From NCBI GenBank assembly GCA_019322855.1, contig JAHWIA010000025.1, forward strand, positions 1-9,907: 9,907 nt of DNA. Reading direction: 5' to 3'. A program made the translations under genes and the position numbers. The DNA is from Candidatus Woesearchaeota archaeon (GTDB taxonomy: Archaea > Nanobdellota > Nanobdellia > Woesearchaeales > WJKV01). Numbering within the stretch: position 1 is the first letter of the stretch; every line of letters starts with the position of its first letter. Below the pieces are notes generated by a model that was not told where the DNA came from, made no database searches, and was given only the letters and a program-made list of their open reading frames with translations. Below, piece after piece: positions 1-5,394 of this stretch.

Positions 1-2
1 TT

Positions 3-524
3 GGCAGTGATCCATATCACTTAGAATCTCATGTCCCTGAAATGGAGAGGTGGGCAAAACACTTGCTGAAAAGACATCCAGAAGCAGACGAAGAAACAGT
101 TCTGCTTTCTGTCTGGCTGCACGATATCGGCCATTATCCTGTTCCTACTGATGTAGACCACGCAGTGAGAAGTGTAGAAAGAGCAAGAGATTTTTTGCAA
201 AAAAAACATTATGATCCAGAAAAAACAAAACAAGTCTTGCATTGTGTCAGAGCGCACAGATGCAGTGATGTAATGCCAGAAACAATTGAAGCGAAAATAA
301 TTGCATTCGCAGATTCTGCAAGCCACATGACTGACCAAATCTTATATTTGAGTTTTGTAAAGGACGTATACAAGGATTCTAAAAGAGTGATTGAAAAATT
401 AGAAAGAGACTATAGAGATCTTGATTTTTTTCCAGAAATAAAACAAGAATTAAAACCATTATATGAAGCCTGGAAACAATTACTGACAACTTATGAAAAA
501 GCAAATAGATTTCTAGAAGAGTAA
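3..524 (+). CDS. HD-domain metal-dependent phosphohydrolase (5'-truncated)
   Basis: The protein is a predicted soluble HD-superfamily hydrolase, a family that uses a His/Asp-bound metal to cleave phosphoester bonds; the substrate cannot be told. The frame stays open from position 3 through the first ATG at 42, and the residues before that ATG (YHLESHVPEME) carry what looks like the first metal-binding His of an HD domain. The gene therefore almost certainly starts left of the window, and the ATG at 42 is internal. Counting from that Met, the HD pair is H27-D28 in WLHDIGHYP, a further His lies in VRAHR (about 72), and the terminal Asp is about D91 in AFADSASH. The order H...HD...H...D is typical of the superfamily. 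The C-terminal 60 residues are helical and charged. The last 12 bases overlap the 3' end of the convergent protease gene. The family call is firm; the function is open. Confidence 0.85.
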   Translation, partial: GSDPYHLESHVPEMERWAKHLLKRHPEADEETVLLSVWLHDIGHYPVPTDVDHAVRSVERARDFLQKKHYDPEKTKQVLHCVRAHRCSDVMPETIEAKIIAFADSASHMTDQILYLSFVKDVYKDSKRVIEKLERDYRDLDFFPEIKQELKPLYEAWKQLLTTYEKANRFLEE

Positions 525-1148
525 GTGGAAAATACTGCTGAAGAAGTGATAGCCGTCGAATGGCGGTACTGGAATCATGTTGAAGAAGAACAAAAACATG
601 TTGATGTTCTTTGACAAGCTCAAGATTGGAAAGTATTTTTCTTTTATGTTAAACCGTTTCATGTTTCTTATCAAGTAAATCGATACTATCCATAAGACTA
701 AGTTAGTTCCTGGTCCTGCAATGCTTAATAGTGCAATCTGTCCTGGCGTTCCTCCGCCGTGTGAAACAAAACCAGGGATGAAGAACAAGAAGGGTGCGTT
801 TGCAATCTTCAAGATGACTCCTAGCGCCAAAAACCCGTAGCTTGCATACAAAGTAGCTTTGATTCCTAATGCCATTGCAACAAACTTATGGCCTAGTTCG
901 TGCAGAACAACAGCCGGTGCAACAGCCAGCATACTGAACCAAAAATTTCCGCTCCTTGCCTGCTTGAAATGCTTTAGTGGATCGTAAACCTTGTCACTCA
1001 ATGGATTATACTTCCGAAAAAAGTGCTGGAAAATAAAACCGAGAGCAACAGCTATTATCACAACATCAATGATCTCGCCCAGCCACACAGGCATGTTAAT
1101 TCCTAAACCTGCAAATAGGCTGTCTCTTGTTAAGTTGAAAAACCCCAT
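513..1148 (-). CDS. M50-family (site-2 protease type) membrane metalloprotease
   Basis: This is a predicted intramembrane zinc metalloprotease of 211 residues. It has the zinc-binding HExxH motif as HELGH at residues 83-87, inside a hydrophobic helix (about 70-95). The second M50 motif, N-x-x-P-x4-D-G, is at N190, P193, D198 and G199, where the Asp supplies the third zinc ligand. Further hydrophobic segments lie at about 22-42, 100-126 and 136-160. No PDZ or CBS domain is attached, so this is a compact core enzyme. Such proteases cut membrane-spanning substrates, often signalling proteins, but nothing here identifies a target. The ATG at 1148 is supported by a TATA box centred 27 bases upstream, which implies a leaderless mRNA. 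The gene ends inside the tail of the convergent HD-domain gene. Confidence 0.9.
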   Translation of the reverse strand: MGFFNLTRDSLFAGLGINMPVWLGEIIDVVIIAVALGFIFQHFFRKYNPLSDKVYDPLKHFKQARSGNFWFSMLAVAPAVVLHELGHKFVAMALGIKATLYASYGFLALGVILKIANAPFLFFIPGFVSHGGGTPGQIALLSIAGPGTNLVLWIVSIYLIRNMKRFNIKEKYFPILSLSKNINMFLFFFNMIPVPPFDGYHFFSSIFHLLF

Positions 1149-1171
1149 TGTTTGTTTAAAGAAATAGTTGG

Positions 1172-1180
1172 GTTATAAAG
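1172..1180 (-). promoter_or_regulatory. TATA box of the M50 protease gene
   Basis: On the minus strand this reads CTTTATAAC. Its centre is about 27 bases from the A of the ATG at 1148, the usual distance from an archaeal TATA box to the transcription start. The mRNA is therefore predicted to be leaderless. The box sits in the 36-base gap after the upstream gene's stop codon, so the protease can be transcribed on its own. Confidence 0.6.
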
Positions 1181-1184
1181 TTTT

Positions 1185-1775
1185 TTATTTTTCCCCTGCA
1201 ATTACTTCTGCGATGATATCTGCTAACTTAGATGGAACTTTTTCTCCGAAGCGTTTATTTTCATATTCGCAACCTTTCTGGCCATAACAATTGCCATGAA
1301 CGCTTATGCCTTTTTCGATACCTGGCGGCCTGCAAGTCCCAAAAGCAGTCCCTTCCTCTTCTTCTTCAAAACGTTCGTGAATATAGTGCTTGCAGGTAAA
1401 CAATCCTGGAATAACATCCAAATCCCAATTACCAACTGTTCTTGCAAGTACAGAAGTGTCCAAAACAAAACCTCCTAATCCATACCCAATTCCTGGAACA
1501 CTGTTTATGTTTGTTTCTGGGAATCTTGCAATAAACAAGGGTTTTCTAGAACCGTTTGGATTCCTCAATATCTCAACTGCAGATGTAAGAAAATCTTTTT
1601 CACTCAATTGTCCTGGATGCTTACGGTCAAATCTGTCGAATTCAGCAATCCTGCCTTTGGATTTCTGAACCCTGTGATATAACTCTAATAGCTCATGCAA
1701 TTCATTCCTTAAACTCTCCCCTGTAAGAAGTGCATCTTTAGGAACCCACATCATGTGTTGGTATACTTGGCTCAT
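1185..1775 (-). CDS. Orphan soluble protein with Cys/His cluster
   Basis: I do not recognise this 196-residue protein. It has no signal peptide or membrane segment. The N-terminal 60 residues are helical and charged. The middle part (about 78-125) looks beta-rich with glycines (SVPGIGYGLGGF). The C-terminal part carries four cysteines (C128, C148, C163, C169) with nearby histidines (H130, H133, H160), in the arrangement CKH...TC...HGNC-x5-C, which could bind zinc or an Fe-S cluster. An acidic run of glutamates (about 137-141) lies between the first two cysteines. The gene is upstream of and co-oriented with the M50 protease but has its own promoter, and is divergent from tfb. The coding call rests on length, ordinary composition and a well-placed promoter. 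Any function would be a guess. Confidence 0.75.
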   Translation of the reverse strand: MSQVYQHMMWVPKDALLTGESLRNELHELLELYHRVQKSKGRIAEFDRFDRKHPGQLSEKDFLTSAVEILRNPNGSRKPLFIARFPETNINSVPGIGYGLGGFVLDTSVLARTVGNWDLDVIPGLFTCKHYIHERFEEEEEGTAFGTCRPPGIEKGISVHGNCYGQKGCEYENKRFGEKVPSKLADIIAEVIAGEK

Positions 1776-1800
1776 TTCAAACAGCGCATATTATAGGTTT

Positions 1801-1809
1801 AATTTAAAG
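1801..1809 (-). promoter_or_regulatory. Probable TATA box of the Cys/His orphan gene
   Basis: The minus strand reads CTTTAAATT, centred about 30 bases before the ATG at 1775, so the leader would be absent or a few bases long. A second A/T patch at 1788-1797 (CTATAATATG on the minus strand) is too close to the start to serve as the TATA box. Confidence 0.4.
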
Positions 1810-1842
1810 ATTGCGTTAGCTTAACCTTCAAAAACAAAAACA

Positions 1843-1873
1843 TTTATATATGAGTTTGTACTAAATATATAGA
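1843..1873 (+). promoter_or_regulatory. tfb distal promoter (TATA plus TACTA-type proximal element)
   Basis: TTTATATAT at 1843-1851 is a strong archaeal TATA box. It is followed 16 bases later (start to start) by TACTAAATATATAG at 1859-1872, which would lie at about -13 to +1, the promoter-proximal region contacted by TFB. Predicted transcription start is about 1872-1873. The 14-mer TTTATATATGAGTT is repeated exactly 67 bases downstream in the second promoter. Confidence 0.65.
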
Positions 1874-1886
1874 AAAGTGCCACTTT
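1874..1886 (+). promoter_or_regulatory. 13-base perfect dyad at the distal tfb start site
   Basis: AAAGTG-C-CACTTT is a perfect inverted repeat beginning directly after the predicted transcription start of the distal tfb promoter. Its place would suit an operator, for example for autoregulation. At six bases per arm it could also be chance in A/T-rich DNA. No regulator is identified. Confidence 0.3.
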
Positions 1887-1909
1887 AGAGGGACAACAAT
1901 ACCGAAAGC

Positions 1910-1941
1910 TTTATATATGAGTTGCATCTACTATATTATAG
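1910..1941 (+). promoter_or_regulatory. tfb proximal promoter, near-copy of the distal one
   Basis: TTTATATATGAGTT at 1910-1923 repeats the distal promoter exactly. It is followed by TACTATATTATAGG at 1929-1942, with 19 bases rather than 16 between TATA box and TACTA. Predicted start is about 1940. The two copies look like a local duplication that gave tfb tandem promoters with leaders of roughly 105 and 172 bases. Confidence 0.6.
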
Positions 1942-1974
1942 GAGAAGAGAGATTCTAGAAGGGGATTAAAAAGA

Positions 1975-2015
1975 GGTCGATATTAGACCAAATAGGCTAA
2001 AAAAGCCTTTATTTT
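1975..2015 (+). promoter_or_regulatory. Two hairpins plus T-rich run in the tfb leader (attenuator-like)
   Basis: GGTC/GACC (1975-1978 with 1986-1989) forms a small hairpin. AGGCT/AGCCT (1994-1998 with 2004-2008) forms a second one with an all-A loop, followed by TTATTTT. A hairpin with a T-rich tail resembles a terminator or attenuator 30 bases before the tfb ATG. The same T-rich stretch (TTTATTTT, about 2008-2015) could instead be a weak third TATA box, about 32 bases from the ATG. The sequence alone does not decide between these readings. Confidence 0.35.
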
Positions 2016-2044
2016 CATATTCAAACCCAAAATAAAACCTGAAA

Positions 2045-2968
2045 ATGATAACAACCGCTAAAACCCAAGATATTGCAAGGTGTCCTGAATGTGGACATCA
2101 GAACTTCTTTGTTAGCGAGACTAGAGGAGAGATTATATGCAAGAAATGCGCTGCTGTTATAGAAAGCAATGTCATTGACTTTGGCCAGGAATGGACAAGC
2201 TTTGAGGATGATGGTCAAGGCAGAACAAGCAGAGTAGGCGCTGCATTTGATCCTAGAGTTGCTAACAATTTGAGAACAAGAGTTGGAAACCAGGCTGACT
2301 TGAGCAAGTTGAAAGGCAGCAAGAGATTCCAGATGAAGAGATTGAGCCAAAAGAACAACTGGAGTTCTAGTGCTTTAGAGACAAACTTCAATAATGCATT
2401 GTCTAGCTTGAGAGTCATGTCTAGTGCATTGAAGGTTCCTGAAAGAGTCGAGAAAGAAGCAGCTAGAATCTACAGGGAAGCTGCAGAAAGAGGCTTGACA
2501 AGAGCAAGAAGTTCTGAAACTATTGTTATGGCAAGTTTGTATTTAGCTTGCAGAGTTAATGATATTCCTAAGACATTGAAAGAGTTCAATGACACATTCA
2601 ATGTTGACAAAAAGATAATCGGCAAGGCTTACAAATTGGTTGCTAGGGAATTAAATATCAAATTGATCCCAAGTTCTAGCTTGGACTTCTTGGGCAGATT
2701 CACTAGTGCCTTGAACTTGAGCGCAAAAACACAGAGCAAGGCTGCTGAGTTCGTACAAAAAGCAGAGAAAAAGGAATTAGTGAGCGGCTGCAATCCAACA
2801 AGCACTGCTGCTGCTAGCTTGTACATCGCTGCTTTGATCAACAAGGAAAAGAGAACACAGAAGCAAGTGAGCGATATCAGCGGTATCAGCGAAGTTACTT
2901 TACGGGCAAAAGTCAAGGAATTGACTGAAAAACTCAAGATCAAGAACAAAGCTGTACAAAAGAAATAA
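2045..2968 (+). CDS. tfb: Transcription initiation factor B (TFB/TFIIB)
   Basis: This is the archaeal general transcription factor that binds the TATA-TBP complex and the BRE element and recruits RNA polymerase. The 307-residue length is normal. The N-terminal zinc ribbon has C13-x2-C16 and C32-x2-C35. The B-reader/linker region follows at about 48-105, then two cyclin repeats at about 110-200 and 205-300. The second repeat ends in a BRE-binding helix-turn-helix (TQKQVSDISGISEVTLR). The linker is unusual: SRVGAAFDPRVANNLRTRVG stands where canonical TFBs have SRVG followed by an HDKGLST-like stretch. An in-frame stop at 2033-2035 rules out a longer N terminus. No Shine-Dalgarno precedes the ATG although the leader appears long. 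The gene stands alone and ends 13 bases from a convergent gene, with a T-rich terminator between. The identity is secure; whether other TFB paralogues exist cannot be seen here. Confidence 0.97.
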   Translation: MITTAKTQDIARCPECGHQNFFVSETRGEIICKKCAAVIESNVIDFGQEWTSFEDDGQGRTSRVGAAFDPRVANNLRTRVGNQADLSKLKGSKRFQMKRLSQKNNWSSSALETNFNNALSSLRVMSSALKVPERVEKEAARIYREAAERGLTRARSSETIVMASLYLACRVNDIPKTLKEFNDTFNVDKKIIGKAYKLVARELNIKLIPSSSLDFLGRFTSALNLSAKTQSKAAEFVQKAEKKELVSGCNPTSTAAASLYIAALINKEKRTQKQVSDISGISEVTLRAKVKELTEKLKIKNKAVQKK

Positions 2969-2990
2969 TTTTTCTTTTGATTTATTCTTT
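2969..2990 (+). terminator. T-rich terminator after tfb
   Basis: Directly after the tfb stop, TTTTTCTTTT and a second T-rich patch form a typical archaeal intrinsic terminator without a needed hairpin. It runs into the last codons of the convergent gene that ends at 2982. Confidence 0.55.
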
Positions 2991-3395
2991 ATTATGAACA
3001 TCTATACAACGACCTATTCTAATGTCGTCTTCTGGAACATCCTGACTATTATTGTATGCTCTGGCACTTTCCTGAAGTTGTGCAAGTCCTTGATGCCTTT
3101 TTACAACTGATACTTGCACTATATTATAGAAAGGATTATCCAAGGTTTCATCGATAAGAACGCGGTAGCTTCCTGCGCCTTCTCCTTGTTCTCTTGCAAC
3201 GGCGCCATCGCGCAGCATGAAAGTGCGTATTACCCCGCTATTTACATCGTATACAAACCAGACATCAGTCCTAGTCAGCTTACTGCCCCCTGGTTCATCA
3301 TCAACATGCCTGTAAGAGGTCTTGCCAAGAATATTCAGCATACCGCCTTCTTCAGTACTAAGCATCAGTTCCAGATTAGGATCTTTTCCCCCCAT
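2982..3395 (-). CDS. Small soluble orphan protein
   Basis: I do not recognise this 137-residue protein. It has no signal peptide or membrane span. The stretch from about 25 to 100 alternates polar and hydrophobic residues with turns (YRHVDDEPGG, TDVWFVYDVNSG, YRVLIDE), which suggests a small beta-rich domain. The last 35 residues are polar with one cysteine (RIGRCIDVHNKE). The ATG at 3395 is supported by a TATA box centred about 25 bases upstream, giving a leaderless message. The open frame on the opposite strand (3114-3407) has no such promoter and reads Cys/Phe/His-rich like a shadow. The gene is single and convergent with tfb. It is likely a real gene with no assigned function. Confidence 0.65.
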   Translation of the reverse strand: MGGKDPNLELMLSTEEGGMLNILGKTSYRHVDDEPGGSKLTRTDVWFVYDVNSGVIRTFMLRDGAVAREQGEGAGSYRVLIDETLDNPFYNIVQVSVVKRHQGLAQLQESARAYNNSQDVPEDDIRIGRCIDVHNKE

Positions 3396-3415
3396 AAATC
3401 AGGCTAAAATTTACG

Positions 3416-3425
3416 AATTTATATG
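3416..3425 (-). promoter_or_regulatory. TATA box of the small orphan gene
   Basis: The minus strand reads CATATAAATT, centred about 25 bases before the ATG at 3395. This spacing predicts a leaderless transcript and supports the start codon chosen. Confidence 0.55.
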
Positions 3426-3452
3426 ATTTTCCTAACTGAGATTATACAGTTC

Positions 3453-3475
3453 TGATTATCATTAATGCTTAATCA
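3453..3475. repeat. Inverted repeat TGATTA-N11-TAATCA
   Basis: TGATTA (3453-3458) and TAATCA (3470-3475) form a six-base inverted repeat between the divergent promoters at about 3420 and 3510. It could be a regulator site, but an A/T-rich repeat this short is weak evidence. Confidence 0.2.
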
Positions 3476-3503
3476 ACCAATTCTTCTTCTGGAGATTTAA
3501 AAA

Positions 3504-3532
3504 CATTTAAATATCAAAAGATACTAATATAG
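3504..3532 (+). promoter_or_regulatory. Strong promoter of the putative ncRNA, tfb-like
   Basis: ACATTTAAATATC (TATA core 3506-3514) is followed 16 bases later, start to start, by TACTAATATAG at 3522-3532. This matches the distal tfb promoter in both motif and spacing. Predicted start is about 3533. No open frame longer than 13 codons lies between here and the T-rich terminator, so the transcript appears to be non-coding. TACTAAT (3522-3528) and ATTAGTA (3535-3541) also form a perfect inverted repeat across the predicted start. Confidence 0.6.
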
Positions 3533-3780
3533 AAATTAGTATAGCAGGGTTGTTAGTTATAGACAAAGTAAACCAAGACAGAAAATACCTACAAAGCTAT
3601 AACAGAAGGGCTTTGAGACTCAATAGGCTACTAGAACCCTATATATGACATCACACACCATAACAGTTAAAGTATAGTTTGCGAAAAGGCCGCAGTAATG
3701 AGGTGAAGTTAAAGTTGCCTTTTTGGAGGGGAGGACTTAACCTGGTTCTCCCATCATGCTCACCACCCTTTTCTTTTCTT
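3533..3780 (+). ncRNA. Putative structured non-coding RNA, class unknown
   Basis: This RNA would fill most of the 391-base gap between two minus-strand genes. It has a strong promoter on its left and a T-rich terminator on its right. By eye the ends pair: 3546-3556 (AGGGTTGTTAG) with 3759-3769 (CTCACCACCCT), 9 of 11 Watson-Crick pairs. Inside are hairpins CAAAGC/GCTTTG (3592-3597 with 3610-3615), ATAGG/CCTAT (3623-3627 with 3638-3642), CGAAAAGGC/GCCTTTTTG (3682-3690 with 3717-3725, one G-U) and GGGAGGAC/GTTCTCCC (3729-3736 with 3745-3752, one G-U). The only plus-strand ATG frames are about 10-13 codons. It does not show the conserved cores of RNase P RNA or SRP RNA, nor C/D box pairs. Structure and flanks are seen; expression and function are inferred. 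It could instead be an untranslated region of an unseen product. Confidence 0.5.
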
Positions 3781-3788
3781 TTTTCTTT
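3769..3788 (+). terminator. T-rich terminator of the putative ncRNA
   Basis: Runs of four, four, six and three T separated by single C residues follow the closing stem of the putative RNA. This is a strong archaeal-type terminator for the plus strand. It abuts the stop codon of the convergent gene that ends at 3787. Confidence 0.6.
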
Positions 3789-4641
3789 ATTCCATAACAC
3801 TATAGAATTGGTATAGAAGTCTGTTTGCTGCTTTTACTATGTTCTCTTCTGTGCCTTGCACAAGTATGCAGTTCTTTCCATTGTAGCTCACTTTTGTAGG
3901 TTCATTGTTCAGCATAAGTATGACTGGTTCATCTGTCGAATCGCACGTCTTTACTGGAATTGTCTTGTTGCCGATTGTTGTGTTGGTCTCTTTGATAACT
4001 GCAGGATGCGGGCTGAGCATAAGACCTTCTTCCAGGTTTTTTGCTAATTCATGGTATGCGATTGCATGGAAACCGCTCTGCACATCAGGCTCAAAAGTTA
4101 TGAATGTTGCTCCGACTGTCTCATTGTCTGCATTTTCAGAAGTGAATTCTATTGCATAAGTGAGCCAGTCCCTCACACTGTGGTCAATAGGAATGTCATA
4201 CAAATCCTTTGGCCCGTAATGCAGGCTGACATAGAACAAAGTTTGCGTCACAGGATTGAAGATCTGCGTGCTCCAAGTCGTGTCCTTGTTCTGCCTGAAC
4301 TCAAAGCCTTTGTACGTGTAAAGATGCTTGTTTGTCATCTCAAGCCCGGGAATGTCAACTTTCTCTGGCCTGTTCTTGATGTAATTGTAAGTCAGGTAAG
4401 CACTGCCTGCGATCGCTATCAGAAAAACGATTATCACGATTACCACAAGTATCTTTTTCTTTCTAGGAGAAAATGGTTTTTTTTCTTTTTCCTCTTCTTT
4501 TTTTAACTCTTCGCTTCTCTTTGCTCTTTCTTCTTCTGTATTCTCTTCAAACAGATGATCGTGCTGCAGATTGACTGCGCTGGGCCTGCCAAGAGTCTTT
4601 ATTGCAGGATCAATGTCCTGTATCTTTCTTTCTTCTGCCAT
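3787..4641 (-). CDS. Single-pass membrane-anchored surface protein, orphan
   Basis: The 284-residue protein has a charged cytoplasmic N terminus. Residues about 32-63 are very rich in Glu/Lys, probably a coiled coil, and end in a basic SPRKKK patch. One membrane helix follows at about 64-86, then an extracytoplasmic domain of about 200 residues. That domain has two cysteines (C233, C258) that may form a disulfide and N-x-T sequons at N173, N220 and N225, consistent with a surface location. Near the C terminus, NCILVQGTEENIVKAANRLLYQFY resembles C-terminal stretches I associate with archaeal surface-protein families, but I cannot name one. The ATG at 4641 is supported by a TATA box 26 bases upstream. 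It follows another envelope gene on the same strand with its own promoter. Confidence 0.8.
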   Translation of the reverse strand: MAEERKIQDIDPAIKTLGRPSAVNLQHDHLFEENTEEERAKRSEELKKEEEKEKKPFSPRKKKILVVIVIIVFLIAIAGSAYLTYNYIKNRPEKVDIPGLEMTNKHLYTYKGFEFRQNKDTTWSTQIFNPVTQTLFYVSLHYGPKDLYDIPIDHSVRDWLTYAIEFTSENADNETVGATFITFEPDVQSGFHAIAYHELAKNLEEGLMLSPHPAVIKETNTTIGNKTIPVKTCDSTDEPVILMLNNEPTKVSYNGKNCILVQGTEENIVKAANRLLYQFYSVME

Positions 4642-4663
4642 AATTCTTCAAAATCAAGAAGGA

Positions 4664-4673
4664 ATATATAAGC
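4664..4673 (-). promoter_or_regulatory. TATA box of the membrane-anchored orphan
   Basis: The minus strand reads GCTTATATAT, centred about 26 bases before the ATG at 4641, so the message should be leaderless. The adjoining BRE position runs into the stop codon of the preceding gene (4675-4677), which shows how compact the region is. Confidence 0.65.
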
Positions 4674-4674
4674 T

Positions 4675-5313
4675 TTAAGAATATTTCAGTGTTATCAGTT
4701 TCCTGATCAACCAAATAAGAATAAGAATTGTTCCTGCAGTCATTATATAGGTGATAAACAAGAAAAATCCTACCATATTTACAAACGCAGTTAGAGGACT
4801 TTTTTCAAAAAATATCTTTAATCTTGGAAGAGATCTCATAGTCTTGATCATTTCATTAAATGGAAACTCTTCTTTCTGACCCACTACAAGAACATATTTT
4901 CCTTTGTTATCAGGGCTAAAGACAACAATATCATATATACCTTCGCTAACCTGCTGCTTCATTTCCGGGCCTTCATAATATGCGTCGCCTGCATATTCTT
5001 CATAGAATTCTGTCCATTCATGCTCCAATCCATTTAAAGAAAATTTATCTTTTCCAGAATTAATTTCAACAGATATATCCTTATCAATATTATCTAAATA
5101 AGGAACCAAAATTCCTACATAAAGCATAAACGGGTTATCTGACTTTATTTGAAATTTTTCAGGAAAACCATCTAATTCTCCATAAAATGCTTGAGAAACC
5201 TCAGGATTTTTTATATGCGTAAAATCTTCGTCTACAAAGCGAGGTTGATGTGCAGAAACAGCATATGCTAATAAAAAAATAAAAAACAGCATTAAGCAAT
5301 ATTGTTTTTTCAT
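4675..5313 (-). CDS. Exported protein with C-terminal membrane anchor, orphan
   Basis: The 212-residue protein begins with a clear signal peptide: MKK, then a hydrophobic stretch ending in YAVSA, with cleavage likely just before HQPRF. A soluble, acidic, aromatic-rich extracytoplasmic domain follows (about 25-170), including NPEVSQAFYGEL and EWTEFYEEYAGDAYYEGPE. A C-terminal membrane helix lies at about 180-205 with a short basic tail. I have a sense of similar AHQPR-type archaeal envelope proteins but know of no function. An ATG four codons upstream (5325) is possible. I chose 5313 because the TATA box is centred 26 bases from it but only 14 from 5325, and because it gives a cleaner signal peptide. 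The gene is divergent from the ABC operon across a short shared promoter region, so a link to that system is plausible but unproven. Confidence 0.8.
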   Translation of the reverse strand: MKKQYCLMLFFIFLLAYAVSAHQPRFVDEDFTHIKNPEVSQAFYGELDGFPEKFQIKSDNPFMLYVGILVPYLDNIDKDISVEINSGKDKFSLNGLEHEWTEFYEEYAGDAYYEGPEMKQQVSEGIYDIVVFSPDNKGKYVLVVGQKEEFPFNEMIKTMRSLPRLKIFFEKSPLTAFVNMVGFFLFITYIMTAGTILILIWLIRKLITLKYS

Positions 5314-5334
5314 GATTAAATCCATATCAAAATC

Positions 5335-5343
5335 ATATTTAAA
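5335..5343 (-). promoter_or_regulatory. TATA box of the exported orphan
   Basis: The minus strand reads TTTAAATAT, centred 26 bases from the ATG at 5313. This decides between two candidate starts and predicts a leaderless transcript. It lies about 30 bases from the divergent TATA box of the ABC operon. Confidence 0.6.
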
Positions 5344-5364
5344 TGTGCCTGTTAGACCACAAGA

Positions 5365-5371
5365 TTTATAA
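5365..5371 (+). promoter_or_regulatory. TATA box of the ABC transporter operon
   Basis: TTTATAA is centred at 5368, 27 bases before the ATG at 5395. The operon message is therefore predicted to be leaderless, starting at the ATPase ATG. This argues against the in-frame TTG at 5389 as start. Confidence 0.65.
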
Positions 5372-5394
5372 CTGATTTCTGGTTAAGTTTGTGC

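Noticed and set aside
42..44. ATG at 42 as the true start of the HD-domain gene
   Set aside because: The frame is open upstream to the window edge and encodes the expected first metal-binding His, so the gene is cut by the edge.
3114..3407. Plus-strand open frame of 97 codons opposite the small orphan gene
   Set aside because: It has no promoter or ribosome site, composition is unlike a soluble protein, and the minus-strand gene has a well-placed TATA box.
3560..3740. Possible RNase P RNA, because AGTAAACC (about 3567), AACAGAAGGGCTTT (about 3601) and GGAGGGGAGGA (about 3725) resemble conserved blocks CR-IV, CR-V and CR-I
   Set aside because: The blocks are in the wrong order unless the RNA is circularly permuted, the AAAGTCC part of CR-I is missing, and I cannot form the universal P4 pairing between them.
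3533..3780. SRP (7S) RNA or a C/D box guide RNA
   Set aside because: No helix 8 core (GGAAGCAGC-like) is present, and no C box (RTGATGA) and D box (CTGA) pair is found on either strand.
4051..4506. Plus-strand open frame of 151 codons opposite the membrane-anchored orphan
   Set aside because: It ends in a run of phenylalanines that mirrors the Glu/Lys-rich coiled coil of the real gene, and has no promoter or ribosome site.
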